Below are positions 1 through 9,513 of a stretch of 29,449 nucleotides of DNA, in pieces. The DNA comes from DATBFX01 sp036558305 (GTDB lineage Bacteria > Chloroflexota > Chloroflexia > Thermomicrobiales > UBA6265), in the NCBI GenBank assembly GCA_036558305.1, contig DATBFX010000549.1, positions 1 through 29,449 of the forward strand, in the 5' to 3' direction. The position numbers and the translations under genes were made by a program. A model generated the notes under the pieces. That model was not told the origin of the DNA and ran no database searches. It worked only from the letters and a program-made list of their open reading frames with translations. How positions within the stretch are numbered: position 1 is the first letter of the stretch; every line of letters begins with the position of its first letter.

Positions 1-1361
1 CGATCGATTTTGCTCCAGTCGTGGATGGCGGAAGGTTCGATGCCGCGGCGGAGCGCGGCCATCACGGCCCAGAGGCGGAGGTCGTTCGGCCGGCGGATCA
101 GCTCCTGGATCGTCGCGTCGTTCCAGGACGGGTCCTCCCAGAGGAGGTCCTTGGGGCCGGCTTCGAGCGAGCGGACGGCTTTGTGGAGGGCGCCTTCGAA
201 GGAGCGGTCGATCGCCATCACTTCGCCGGTGGCCTTCATCTGGGTGTTGATCGTGCGGTCGGCGCGACCGAATTTGTCGAAGGGCCAGCGGGGGATTTTG
301 GCGACGACGTAGTCGAGGGCCGGTTCGAAGGCGGCGGTCGTCTTCTGGGTGACGGCGTTGGTGAGCTCGTCGAGGCGTTTGCCGATGGCGATCTTGGCGG
401 CGATGCGGGCGATCGGGTAGCCGGTCGCCTTCGAGGCGAGGGCGGAGGAGCGGCTGACGCGCGGGTTGACTTCGATCACGGAGTAGGCGAAGGAGTCCGG
501 ATCGAGCGCGTACTGGATGTTGCAGCCCCCTTCGATGCGGAGGGCGCGGATGATCTTGAGGGCGGAGGAGCGGAGCATCTGGTATTCGCGGTCCGAGAGC
601 GTCTGCGACGGGGCGACGACGATGCTGTCGCCGGTGTGGACGCCCATCGGGTCGAGGTTTTCCATGTTGCAGATGGTGATGCAGGTGTCGGCGCCGTCCC
701 GCATCACCTCGTACTCGATCTCTTTCCACCCGGTCAGGGAGCGTTCGAGCAGCACCTGATGGATGGGGCTGGCGTTGAGACCGCCGGCGACGATGCGTTC
801 CAGGTCGTCCTCGGTTCTGGCAACGCCGCCGCCGGTGCCGCCGAGGGTAAATGCCGGGCGGATGACCAGTGGCAAGGGGACGCGCTTGGCGAAGTCGCGG
901 GCTTCGTCTAGCGAGGTGACGATCGCGCTTTCGACCGCGGGTTCGCCGATGTCTTCGAGGAGTTGCTTGAAGAGGGCGCGGTCCTCGGCCTGCTTGATCG
1001 AATCGAGTTGGGTGCCGAGCAGGCGAACGCCGTAGCGGTCGAGGATGCCGAGGTCGGCGACCTGGACGGCGAGGTTGAGACCGGTCTGACCGCCGAGGGT
1101 CGGGAGGAGACCGTCCGGGCGCTCGCGCTGGATGACGCGGCGGACGACCTCCGGGGTGAGGGGTTCGATGTAGACGGCGTCGGCGACGTCCTCGTCGGTC
1201 ATGATCGTTGCCGGGTTGGAATTGACGAGGATGGTGCGGACACCCTCTTCGCGGAGGGCGCGGCAGGCCTGGGTACCGGCGTAGTCGAATTCGGCGGCCT
1301 GACCGATCACGATCGGTCCGGAGCCGAGGACGAGGACGCTGCGGATGGGAGCGGTTGCCAC
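1..1361 (-). CDS. carB: Carbamoyl-phosphate synthase large subunit (N-terminal part, runs off the window)
   Basis: This chain makes carbamoyl phosphate from bicarbonate, ammonia passed on by CarA, and two ATP, feeding pyrimidine and arginine synthesis. About 453 codons are present, against roughly 1070 for the family, so only the carboxyphosphate half is seen. The N-terminus reads RSVLVLGSGPIVIGQAAEFD, the hallmark CarB start, followed by YAGTQACRA. Near the left edge are STGEVMAIDRSFEGA and LRRGIEPSAIHDWSKID, also typical. The start is a GTG at 1361-1359 directly abutting the carA stop (TAG at 1364-1362), so translation is probably coupled. No in-frame stop was seen. Identification is very secure; the truncation is only the window edge. 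Confidence 0.96.
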   Translation of the reverse strand, partial: MATAPIRSVLVLGSGPIVIGQAAEFDYAGTQACRALREEGVRTILVNSNPATIMTDEDVADAVYIEPLTPEVVRRVIQRERPDGLLPTLGGQTGLNLAVQVADLGILDRYGVRLLGTQLDSIKQAEDRALFKQLLEDIGEPAVESAIVTSLDEARDFAKRVPLPLVIRPAFTLGGTGGGVARTEDDLERIVAGGLNASPIHQVLLERSLTGWKEIEYEVMRDGADTCITICNMENLDPMGVHTGDSIVVAPSQTLSDREYQMLRSSALKIIRALRIEGGCNIQYALDPDSFAYSVIEVNPRVSRSSALASKATGYPIARIAAKIAIGKRLDELTNAVTQKTTAAFEPALDYVVAKIPRWPFDKFGRADRTINTQMKATGEVMAIDRSFEGALHKAVRSLEAGPKDLLWEDPSWNDATIQELIRRPNDLRLWAVMAALRRGIEPSAIHDWSKID

Positions 1362-2502
<1,141 letters not shown>

Positions 2503-2510
<8 letters not shown>

Positions 2511-3834
2511 GGAATTTCACCTGTCCGTTGACGAGGGTGTACCGGGCGCGGCCGGTGAGGGTCATCCCCAGCAGTGGCGTGTTGGCACTCTTGGTCTTGA
2601 GCGCGCCGCGCGAGACCCGCCAGGACTCGTTCGGATCGATGACGACGACGTCGGCCGGCGATCCCGGCGCCAGTGTACCGCCGGACTTGCGCAGAAGCCG
2701 GGCAGGCTCGGTGCTCAGTCGCCGAACCAGGTCGGTCATTGCCAAGTGGCCGGCCCTGACGAGGGCGAGGGTCAGCGGCAAGGCGAACTCCAGACCGCTG
2801 AGACCGAAGGCGGCGTGCGCGAAGTCGGTCCCGGTTTTTTCCGGTTCGGCGTGGGGAGCGTGGTCGGTCGCGATGACGTCGAAGCTGCCGTCTTTCAGCG
2901 CGTCGAGCAGGCGGCGCGTGTCGGCGGTTGGCCGGAGCGGCGGGTTGACCTTCGTGTCAGGGTGTCCCGGCGGGGCCGGTTTGCCGGCCGGTTCGCGGAC
3001 GTTGAGGAGCGTGCGGTCGCCGGCGACCCAGTCGTCGCTCATCGTCAGGTGGTGCGGCATCACCTCGGCGGTGACGCGGACGCCCTCGGTCCTGGCCTGC
3101 CGGATGAGATCGATGCCGCGGCCGGTGCTGACGTGGCAGACGTGGAGCCAGCCGCCGGTGAGGCGGGCGAGCATCAGGTCGCGGGCGATGACGATTTCCT
3201 CGGCTTCCGCCGGGATACCGGGGATACCGAGCCGGCGGGAGACGACGCCCTCGTTCATGGCGCCGGCGGCCAACGGTTTGTCTTCGCAATGGACCATGAT
3301 CGGCAGGTTCAACTCGCGGCTTGCTTCCAGGGCGTGCCGCATGATCGCGCTGTCGCGGGTGGTGTCGCCGTCATCCGAGAAGCCGATCGCGCCGGCAGCG
3401 GCCAACCGCGGAAAGTCGACGGCCTCCTCGCCCGCGCGTCCGAGGGTGATCGCGGCGATCGGATAGACGCGCACCGACGCTTCGCGGGAAATACGCCGGT
3501 TCAGATCGTCGAGGACCTCGACACGGTCGAGCGCCGGCCGGGTGTTGGGCATGCAGCAGATCGTGGTGAAGCCGCCGGCAGCGGCGGCGGCGGTTCCGGT
3601 CGCGATCGTCTCCTTGGCGTCGAAGCCGGGTTCCCGCAGGTGGACGTGGAGATCGACGAGACCGGGGGCGACGATGCAGCCGTCGGCATCGAGGGATTCG
3701 ACGCCAGGCAGATCGGCGACGTCGCCGATTTGGGCAATCTCGCCACCCTTCACCAGTACGTCCGCGTCGCGATCGATGCCCTGGGACGGGTCGACGACGT
3801 GGCCGCCGCGGATTCGCCAGGTGTCGGCGTTCAT
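2503..3834 (-). CDS. pyrC: Dihydroorotase
   Basis: This zinc amidohydrolase cyclises carbamoyl aspartate to dihydroorotate, the third step of pyrimidine synthesis. The metal-binding DLHVHLREPG gives His63 and His65. FSDDGD supplies the aspartate seen in class I enzymes, followed by MVHCEDK, CHVSTGRG and the catalytic IATDHAPH. The length, 443 residues, suits class I (PyrC/PyrX) dihydroorotases. The chosen start is the ATG at 3834-3832, because an AAGGTG ribosome site lies 6 bases ahead. An in-frame GTG at 3843 overlaps that site and is less likely. It is first in the pyrC-carA-carB operon and lies about 30 bases downstream of a terminator U-tract, so expression requires read-through of the attenuator. 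pyrB, its usual partner, is not in the window. Confidence 0.95.
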
Positions 3835-3861
3835 CGGCAGCACCTTGCAGGCGTCCGCGGT

Positions 3862-3963
3862 TCAAAAAAAACGCCCCGAGGTCTGGTGGAGACCTGGAGG
3901 CGTTCGTCGAGATAGCGTCGCAATGTCACCGGCACCCGCAACCCTCACCTCTGCGCGAGGCAT
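3862..3963 (-). CDS. Putative leaderless leader peptide of the pyrC-carAB operon (33 aa)
   Basis: The ORF begins MPRAEVRVAGAGDIATLSRR and ends SGRFF. Its ATG (3963-3961) sits at the predicted transcription start of the TTGACG/TATACT promoter, so the mRNA would be leaderless. Its codons run through both arms of the terminator hairpin, and the TGA stop (3864-3862) is in the U-tract. Tandem Arg codons CGA CGA (residues 19-20) lie just before the hairpin's 5' arm. The layout recalls E. coli pyrL, which also reads through its terminator. A ribosome on this ORF would keep the hairpin open. What it senses is unknown: there is no U-rich pause run before the hairpin, while arginine control is possible because carbamoyl phosphate also feeds arginine synthesis. 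Translation is unproven. Confidence 0.5.
   Translation of the reverse strand: MPRAEVRVAGAGDIATLSRRTPPGLHQTSGRFF
3864..3904 (-). terminator. Intrinsic terminator/attenuator ahead of pyrC
   Basis: On the minus strand the arms AACGCCTCCAGGTCT and AGACCTCGGGGCGTT form a 15-position stem with one C-C mismatch and one G-U pair, around a CCACC loop. A run of eight T follows. It lies about 100 bases after the promoter and about 30 bases before the pyrC ATG, with the operon continuing in the same direction. It therefore works as an attenuator rather than as an end-of-gene terminator. Confidence 0.85.
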
Positions 3964-3969
3964 CGCCGG

Positions 3970-3999
3970 AGTATAGGCGGGCGCAGCCGCTGGCGTCAA
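3970..3999 (-). promoter_or_regulatory. Promoter of the pyrC-carAB operon
   Basis: Reading leftward: TTGACG (3999-3994), an 18-base spacer, TATACT (3975-3970). The predicted start at 3963 coincides with the A of the leader ORF's ATG. It is the only strong promoter seen for the pyrimidine operon. Confidence 0.8.
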
Positions 4000-4009
4000 A
4001 TGCGCGGGG

Positions 4010-4039
4010 ACCCGGCCGCGCTCCCACTCGTGGCCGGGT
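4010..4039 (-). terminator. Hairpin downstream of the serine protease gene
   Basis: An 8-bp perfect stem (ACCCGGCC/GGCCGGGT) with a 14-base loop lies about 40 bases after the protease stop and just before the pyr promoter. There is no T-run, so it may end transcription weakly or only act as a processing boundary. Confidence 0.35.
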
Positions 4040-4076
4040 TCCGTCGGCTCGACGCCGAGCAAACCGTACCCACTCG

Positions 4077-5330
4077 CTAAGCTGCGGGGAGTTTTATGTC
4101 GCCGATGTCCTTCGTGGCGGGATCGGCATCGGTGGCGAGGACGAGGTCGTCGCCGCCCATGGTGGCGTAGCCATCCGCATAGGCGAAGAGGCTGTACCCC
4201 TGGTTGCGGGCGACCGGGTTGTTGAGAATGAATTCGCCCAGGCTGTCGGTCTGACCGTGGGAGAAGATGTCCGCGGGGTCCTGGCGATCGTTTGCTTCCT
4301 TGACGGTCACGCCCGGTCGGAGGACGACGACGAAGGCACCCTCGATCGGGTCGCCGTTGTCGGCGGAGACGACGCGGCCGGTGAGGATGACGCCCTCGTC
4401 TGGTGGGGGAGGCGTGTCGGTGTCGGGAGTGGGCGTGGGTGTCGGATTGCCGGAGTCGCTCACCTGGCCGGTTTGTTTCGCTTTCTCCAGGAGGAGGTTG
4501 TAGCCCTCGGGCATCGGCCGCGAGTATCCGGTTTCACCGGCGGTAGCCTTGCATTCGGTAGTCAGATCTTGCTTGCCATCGCCGTTTTCGTCGAAGCAGC
4601 GTATTTCGGAAACGCCACCCTGGGTGGGGACGCCGACCAGGAAACCGTTGTCGTCGACCGTGCTGCCGCCGCTGATACCGGGACCGCCCGAGGGATCGGT
4701 CTTGAACCAGGCCGACCCCTGGAGCTCGGGGACGTTCTCGTCGTACCCGAAGCCAGAGACGACGGCGGGATCGATCGTCACGGTGTCCCCGCCCACGCCC
4801 GGGTAACCGATCAGCCGGACGGACTGTTCGAGTTGCACCGCCTGTTCACCCTTTGCCATCTGGAGCGGACGGACGTTGACGTCGCCTTCCTGGATCGGCC
4901 GGCCGTCCATCGCATAGAACGGCTTGACGACGGCGAGATCGACGTTCGCGTCGTAGATGACGGCGCGGGAAAAGAATGCAGCCGTGGGCAGCAGGCGCGG
5001 ATCCGTGGTCAACCCGATCACCAACCACCGCGGTTGGCCCGTCTCTTCGTCGAGCGCGACGTGCGCGTTGGTGAGGATCAGGCCGTCCTGGCTGAGGATC
5101 GTTCCCGAGCCGCTTCCATAGATCAGACAGGTGTCGAAGACCGGCACCCCCATCGGATCGCCGTCGGGCGCCGGGTTGGTGTCGCACTTGACGACGTAGG
5201 CGATGACGGAGGAGCGAATGATCTGTTTGGCGGGCACGCGGCCTGGGGAATCCTGGGCTCCGGCCGACAGCACCCCAATCATGACGGAAAGCAGCACACA
5301 GAAGGCGACAAGCCCGGTCCGCACAGCCAC
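4077..5330 (-). CDS. Secreted trypsin-like serine protease with C-terminal carboxypeptidase-regulatory-like domain
   Basis: Residues 1-25 form a signal peptide (LVAFCVLLSVMIGVLSAGAQ). A trypsin-like/HtrA-type fold follows, with GSGSGTILSQDG and a triad of His90 (LTNAHV), Asp131 (ANVDLAVVK) and Ser220 (GPGISGGS). The Ser motif is GISGG rather than the usual GNSGG. A proline/threonine-rich linker (about residues 295-312) joins it to a C-terminal beta domain beginning TGRVVSADNGDPIEGAFVVV, the pattern of CarboxypepD_reg-like domains. No PDZ domain is seen, so this is not a canonical DegP. The start is a GTG at 5330 with an AAGGAG site 8 bases upstream. It probably processes or checks exported proteins; the substrate is unknown. 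It is last in a minus-strand series with the two membrane proteins at 5405-6986. Confidence 0.85.
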   Translation of the reverse strand: MAVRTGLVAFCVLLSVMIGVLSAGAQDSPGRVPAKQIIRSSVIAYVVKCDTNPAPDGDPMGVPVFDTCLIYGSGSGTILSQDGLILTNAHVALDEETGQPRWLVIGLTTDPRLLPTAAFFSRAVIYDANVDLAVVKPFYAMDGRPIQEGDVNVRPLQMAKGEQAVQLEQSVRLIGYPGVGGDTVTIDPAVVSGFGYDENVPELQGSAWFKTDPSGGPGISGGSTVDDNGFLVGVPTQGGVSEIRCFDENGDGKQDLTTECKATAGETGYSRPMPEGYNLLLEKAKQTGQVSDSGNPTPTPTPDTDTPPPPDEGVILTGRVVSADNGDPIEGAFVVVLRPGVTVKEANDRQDPADIFSHGQTDSLGEFILNNPVARNQGYSLFAYADGYATMGGDDLVLATDADPATKDIGDIKLPAA

Positions 5331-5404
5331 GTCGTTAGCTCCTTGGGCGAATCAGCGACCAAAGGACACAGGGTACCGATTAACCGCGTTTTGCCGATGG
5401 GCGA

Positions 5405-5992
5405 TCAACCCCCGGTATCGATCTTGTCGACGAGCCGATCGACCTCGGATTGGGTCGTGTCCCAGTCGTCTTCCGGGCCCTCCATCGCGTAGGTGTAGAG
5501 CTGGCCGTCCTTGATCCAGGCATATTGGCGACCGCGAATGACTGCCGGCACGGTGGTGCCGCCGATGGCCGTTTGGACGTAGGCGTAGTCCGTCATCACG
5601 GCCTGGTTGCCGTCGACGGTTGTGGCTTTGTTGACGAGTTGCGTGTAACCCGTCTCGGAACGGGCAGGATTGGCGTTGTTGGTGGTGACCGCCTGCAAGA
5701 CGTCGGTCTGGGGCGTGGTAACGCTCGCCAGGAAGAGGACCGTATCCGGATCGTCGTTGGAGACGGCACGGAAGACTTCGGGCGGGGTCGTCGGGAAACT
5801 GAGCCAGTCCTTCGGATAGGCGACTTTGACGTTGGCGACCGTGACGGTGCGGGTGCGGTCGTCGTGCCACTCTTTGATCGCCCAACCGGCGAAGAAGGCG
5901 ACGAGCGCCCCGACGAGCACGATCACGTCCTTGAGCGTCAGGCGCGGACGCTGCATCCGGACGTCGTAGAGATCCCTGGTTACGGCGGCCAT
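5405..5992 (-). CDS. Single-pass membrane protein with extracytoplasmic PsbP-like domain
   Basis: This 195-residue protein has one membrane helix near residues 20-42 (VIVLVGALVAFFAGWAIKEW). The exported domain starts VKVAYPKDWLSF, a pattern shared with PsbP-like and lipoprotein domains. The rest is beta-strand rich with a conserved-looking RGRQYAWIKDGQLYTYAMEG. No catalytic motif is seen and the function is not recognised. Its ATG follows the stop of the upstream membrane gene by one base, so the two are probably co-translated. The 74-base gap to the protease gene holds only that gene's ribosome site. Confidence 0.7.
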   Translation of the reverse strand: MAAVTRDLYDVRMQRPRLTLKDVIVLVGALVAFFAGWAIKEWHDDRTRTVTVANVKVAYPKDWLSFPTTPPEVFRAVSNDDPDTVLFLASVTTPQTDVLQAVTTNNANPARSETGYTQLVNKATTVDGNQAVMTDYAYVQTAIGGTTVPAVIRGRQYAWIKDGQLYTYAMEGPEDDWDTTQSEVDRLVDKIDTGG

Positions 5993-5993
5993 C

Positions 5994-6986
5994 CTATTGC
6001 TCTCCCGAGGGTGCGGGCGTCGGCCGCCCGGCGAGTTTCAGCGTTTCGGTGACGGCGCTGCGCAGCAGGTAGAAAACGACACCGAACACGGCGACCGCAA
6101 ACAGACCGGCGACGAGCACGCCGCGCCAGGCCTCGAATCCCAACTCGCGGGCCGTCACCTCGGAGACGAGCCAATCGAAGCACCCGTTGAGGAGGGCCGC
6201 CGCCGCCACGAAGAGCGCGGCGAACCAGGGGGCGTGCTTCTCGAACTTCACCTGACCGAGACCGTAGCCGACGATGCCGCCGAGGGCCGCCTGGGCGAGG
6301 GCGGTGACGATGATCCGGGAGGTTCCGACGTCGAGATTGAGACCGCGGTGGTCGAGGACGTAGCGGAAGTTGAGGAGGGTGGCGATGCCGAGCCCGGCGG
6401 CGGTGCCGTAAATGACGCCGTCGGCGCGCTCATCGAATTCGTCGGTCAGGTAGACGGTGAAGCGGACGACGACGTAGACGGTGACCGCTTGCATCACCCC
6501 CTGCGTCAGCGTCTGGACGAGAATCGAGAAGTACCAGGTGTCGGGGCGCCAGGTATTGAGCTCAAGCACATTCCGCCGGATCGGCTCGACGATCGTGCCG
6601 GTGATGAGCGCGCCGAGGACCAGGGTGCTAAACAAGAACGAATGGGGTTCGGCTTCGAGGCGATCCAGTTGCCGAAAGACACCCAACCAGAGCACCGCCG
6701 GGACGATGGCGAGGACGAGACCGATGAGGTCGAGCCAGTGGTCGCCGAGGTTTTCGGAGATGTTGTCGCCGACGACGAGCATGACCAGAGCGAGGGCGAC
6801 GAGACCGAGGACCATGGCGGCCATCGCCGGCCAGGTGCCGCGGCTGCCCATCGTCGCCCGCGCGTAGTGCTCGTCGCAATAGGTTCGCCCGCCGAGGGTG
6901 CGGATTTTGCCCGTGAGCGGGCGTTGACAGACCACGCATTCCGGTGCGCCCTCGGGTGGCGGGACGGCTGCAAGCGATTGTTCCAC
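5994..6986 (-). CDS. PrsW-like multi-pass membrane protein with N-terminal zinc-ribbon, probably not a protease
   Basis: Residues 16-41 hold CVVCQRPL and YCDEHY, a small LIM- or ribbon-like metal site. About eight hydrophobic segments follow. The middle part, DEFDERADGVIYGTAAGLGIA, matches the PrsW/glutamic intramembrane protease pattern of a loop followed by D-x-[IV]-[IV]-Y-G-x-A-x-G-L-G. The residues that define the active site in that family are not found: there is no EExxK helix, the Glu expected after the glycine helix (normally in an EN) is replaced by ATLLN, and the later helix His is absent. It may therefore bind or sense rather than cleave. The start is a GTG at 6986 with GGGGAGAG 8 bases upstream. 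It is likely co-transcribed with the 5405-5992 gene. Confidence 0.7.
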   Translation of the reverse strand: MEQSLAAVPPPEGAPECVVCQRPLTGKIRTLGGRTYCDEHYARATMGSRGTWPAMAAMVLGLVALALVMLVVGDNISENLGDHWLDLIGLVLAIVPAVLWLGVFRQLDRLEAEPHSFLFSTLVLGALITGTIVEPIRRNVLELNTWRPDTWYFSILVQTLTQGVMQAVTVYVVVRFTVYLTDEFDERADGVIYGTAAGLGIATLLNFRYVLDHRGLNLDVGTSRIIVTALAQAALGGIVGYGLGQVKFEKHAPWFAALFVAAAALLNGCFDWLVSEVTARELGFEAWRGVLVAGLFAVAVFGVVFYLLRSAVTETLKLAGRPTPAPSGEQ

Positions 6987-7178
6987 TGGATTGTCTCTCC
7001 CCTGGCTCTTGATGGCTCACCCGCGGTCGGCGCACGTCTGACCGCCGATGTCATGATCTCGTTTCGCGTGCGCCTACGTTATCGTACGATTGACGTAATT
7101 CCTTGCCATCCTTTCGGTGTATCCGGGGCAGTATGCGGAGTACGGCGACGCCTCTGACGTCGTCGCTCGATCGTTTGA

Positions 7179-7733
7179 CTACCCTTCGGGTTCGTCGTCC
7201 CGCGAGGCGATCCCCAGTTCGTTCGGTAGGTGACCGTTTTGCTGGGGGCAGGCATGGGGGCCCGGTTCCATCGGTTGACCACAAAGAACGCAGCGCGGTC
7301 GCCCCGCGGCGACGACGGTGGCGGCGTCGCCGCTCAACTCGCGGGCCTGGGCGCGCGTCAGCCGGCAAACGAAACCCGGATCGTCCTCGGCGTCGAGTTC
7401 GAGGTCGTGGGTGATGACGACCAAGCGGTCGCGATCTTCGTCGAACCCGAGTTCCATGCGACCGGCGCGAAACTGGCGCCGCGTCGTGAGGTCGAATTCG
7501 ACGGGTTCGTTGACCGGGGAGAGGTCGACGGATCGTTCCGGCAGTTGCTCCAACACCTGTTCCAGCGCCCGGCCGAGGGCGTCGAGTTGCTGCTTTTCCA
7601 TCCAGACGATGTAGGTCTCGCCGTCGACGACGGCGAGCAGGCGGAACCGGCGCTGCCCCGGTTCGCCGATCGCTTCGACGTGCGCTCGCTGCACGTCCCC
7701 CGCTTCCCGATTCTCCGACGGCACCTCGGACAT
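7179..7733 (-). CDS. DUF3090 family protein (TIGR03847-like)
   Basis: The segment FRLLAVVDGETYIVWMEKQQ and LDALGRALEQVLEQL is the signature of DUF3090, found mainly in Actinobacteria and Chloroflexota, with no established function. A C-terminal tail has CVLCGQPMEPGPHACP, a two-knuckle cysteine/histidine motif that probably binds zinc. The 184-residue length fits the family. A GGAGG lies only two bases before the ATG at 7733; the GTG at codon 4 has better spacing (10 bases) and could be the true start. It is separated from the flotillin gene by a strong hairpin, so it is likely its own unit. Confidence 0.85.
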   Translation of the reverse strand: MSEVPSENREAGDVQRAHVEAIGEPGQRRFRLLAVVDGETYIVWMEKQQLDALGRALEQVLEQLPERSVDLSPVNEPVEFDLTTRRQFRAGRMELGFDEDRDRLVVITHDLELDAEDDPGFVCRLTRAQARELSGDAATVVAAGRPRCVLCGQPMEPGPHACPQQNGHLPNELGIASRDDEPEG

Positions 7734-7789
7734 TCCTCCCCAACTCGCCTTGCCCGCATGGCCACCACGCCTGCCGGCTCCGACGGCGA

Positions 7790-7819
7790 GAAGGGCGCCC
7801 GTTGGAGCGGGCGCCCTTC
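7790..7819. terminator. Strong 12-bp hairpin between the flotillin and DUF3090 genes
   Basis: GAAGGGCGCCCG and CGGGCGCCCTTC pair perfectly around a TTGGAG loop. There is no clear T-run on either side. It sits after the flotillin stop and before the DUF3090 start, so it most likely ends the NfeD-flotillin transcript. A second, weaker hairpin (GCTCCCA/TGGGAGC, 7861-7886) lies between it and the flotillin stop. Confidence 0.55.
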
Positions 7820-7896
7820 GTAGGCGAGCGCGGTCGCCGTGTTAAGAGTACGCGATGCGGGCTCCCATGCTCTCACACGTGGGAGCGGCCTTGACG

Positions 7897-9423
7897 CTAC
7901 TCGTCGGCCCCATCCTTCGGCTCCGGCTTGGCGGCGACGGCGGCGGTCGTGGCGACCGGCGTCTTGCCGTTGACGGCCCCGGCACCGTCGCCACCGCGAA
8001 TTTGCGGTACCTGTCGCATCATGTCGCCGACGTTGACCCCGGTCAGCGACTCGACGAGGGCGGGGACCTGGGCGAGCATCGAGGTCATGTCCGAGGTGAC
8101 GCGGTTGAGCCCGACGCCGCTCCCGCCGCCGTCTCCGGTCGAGACGACCGTGATCTTGTCGACCTTGGCCAGCGGTTCGGCCATCGCGCGGATGACGTCC
8201 GGCATCCCGGTCAGCAGTTTGTCGAGGATCGCGGCCTGGTTGTACGCCTGATAGGCACCGGCTTTGACCGTCATCGCGTTGGCCTCGGCCTGCCCCTTCG
8301 CCAGGATGATCTCGGCTTCGGCCAGACCGCGGACCTTGGTGACTTCGGCCTGGGCCTGACCTTCGAGGCGAGCGGCTTCGGCTTGACCGGTCGCCTGCAA
8401 GACCTGGCGCTGCCGTTCGGCTTCGGCGATCGTTTCGATCCGCTTGCGCTCGACCTCGGCGGCGCGGAGGACGGTCGCGATCAACTCCTTCTCGCGGCGC
8501 TGGATTTCGGCCTCTTGGACCGCGACTTCGCCTTCCTTCTTCACCTGCTCGATCTTGACCTGTTCCGCGATGACACGTTGCTGCTCGATGTTGGTCTGGA
8601 TCTCGTACGCCTTGTCCGCCTGTGCCTGTTGGACCTTAACGGTCGCCTGGTAATCGGCCTTCTTGATTTCGAGGTCGCGGAACGCTTCGGCCTGCTTGGC
8701 CTGGCTCGCCGTTTCGGCGATCACCTTTTCCTGCTCGGCCTGGGCGGCGGCGATGCGCGAGTCACGCTCGGCCTGGGCGCGGCGGATGGCGATGTCGCGC
8801 TCGGCCTCGGCGGAGGCGATTTCGGCCTGTCGCTTGATCGCCGCGATGTCCGGCTTGCCCATGTTGAGGATGTACTCGTTGTCGTCGCGGATCTCCTTGA
8901 TAGTGAAGGAGACGACTTCGAGTCCCATCTTGCTCATATCGTCGGCGACCTGGGACCGAACCTTCTCGGCGACCATCTCCGGTTCTTTGACGATCTCCTC
9001 GACCCGGAGCTGACCGATGATGCCGCGCAGGTGACCCTCCATCACGAGGCGGATGAGGCCCTCCCGCTCCTGCGGCGCCTTGTTCAGGAACTGCTCGCCC
9101 GCGGTCAGGATGCTGACCTGGTCCGATTTCACCTTGATCTGGGCGACGGCTTCGACGTTGACGGCGACACCCTGGCCCGAATAGAAGTCGTTTTGGGGCA
9201 CGACGTCGAAACTCATCAACTCGAGCGAGAGTTCGCGCGATTGCTGCACCATCGGCCAGATGACGCGGCCGCCGCCGACGACGACCTTGGTCCCGCCGAA
9301 CCCGTAGACGATTAGCGCCTGGTTCGGCCCGACCTTGCGGAACATCGAAGCGACCAGCGCCAAAATCAACATGATGACGATCGCCAGTCCGACGACGATG
9401 ACGATCACTCCTGCGATACTCAT
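7897..9423 (-). CDS. floT: Flotillin family SPFH-domain protein
   Basis: Flotillins assemble membrane microdomain scaffolds. The 508-residue protein has an N-terminal membrane helix (residues 5-27), then an SPFH domain with VGPNQALIVYGFGG and GQGVAVNVEAVAQIKV. A very long Glu/Ala/Gln-rich coiled coil follows (about residues 195-390; repeated AEAERD, AEQEK, AEAARLEGQA). The C-terminal oligomerisation region contains LTGMPDVIRAMAEPLAKVDK, as in FloT/YqiK proteins. The tail is rich in Ala and Val. It lies directly downstream of an NfeD-like gene, the classic partner, with a 90-base gap, so the two probably form an operon. The ribosome site is weak (GGAAG close to the ATG). Confidence 0.93.
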   Translation of the reverse strand: MSIAGVIVIVVGLAIVIMLILALVASMFRKVGPNQALIVYGFGGTKVVVGGGRVIWPMVQQSRELSLELMSFDVVPQNDFYSGQGVAVNVEAVAQIKVKSDQVSILTAGEQFLNKAPQEREGLIRLVMEGHLRGIIGQLRVEEIVKEPEMVAEKVRSQVADDMSKMGLEVVSFTIKEIRDDNEYILNMGKPDIAAIKRQAEIASAEAERDIAIRRAQAERDSRIAAAQAEQEKVIAETASQAKQAEAFRDLEIKKADYQATVKVQQAQADKAYEIQTNIEQQRVIAEQVKIEQVKKEGEVAVQEAEIQRREKELIATVLRAAEVERKRIETIAEAERQRQVLQATGQAEAARLEGQAQAEVTKVRGLAEAEIILAKGQAEANAMTVKAGAYQAYNQAAILDKLLTGMPDVIRAMAEPLAKVDKITVVSTGDGGGSGVGLNRVTSDMTSMLAQVPALVESLTGVNVGDMMRQVPQIRGGDGAGAVNGKTPVATTAAVAAKPEPKDGADE

Positions 9424-9513
9424 GGACTTCCTGTTCTCCCCCGATTAGCGCGACCGGCCGCGTGGAGTCGATCGACCTCGATCCAGACCCCGTCGCTGAC
9501 GGTCATCGCCCGA

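Noticed and set aside
3905..3963. PyrR-binding loop in the pyr leader
   Set aside because: GTGAGGGTT only partly fits the known loop consensus and no supporting stem was found.
3862..4062. A 66-codon reading of the pyr leader ORF starting at 4062
   Set aside because: The extra codons lie upstream of the promoter, so they would not be transcribed from it. Only the last 33 codons are kept.
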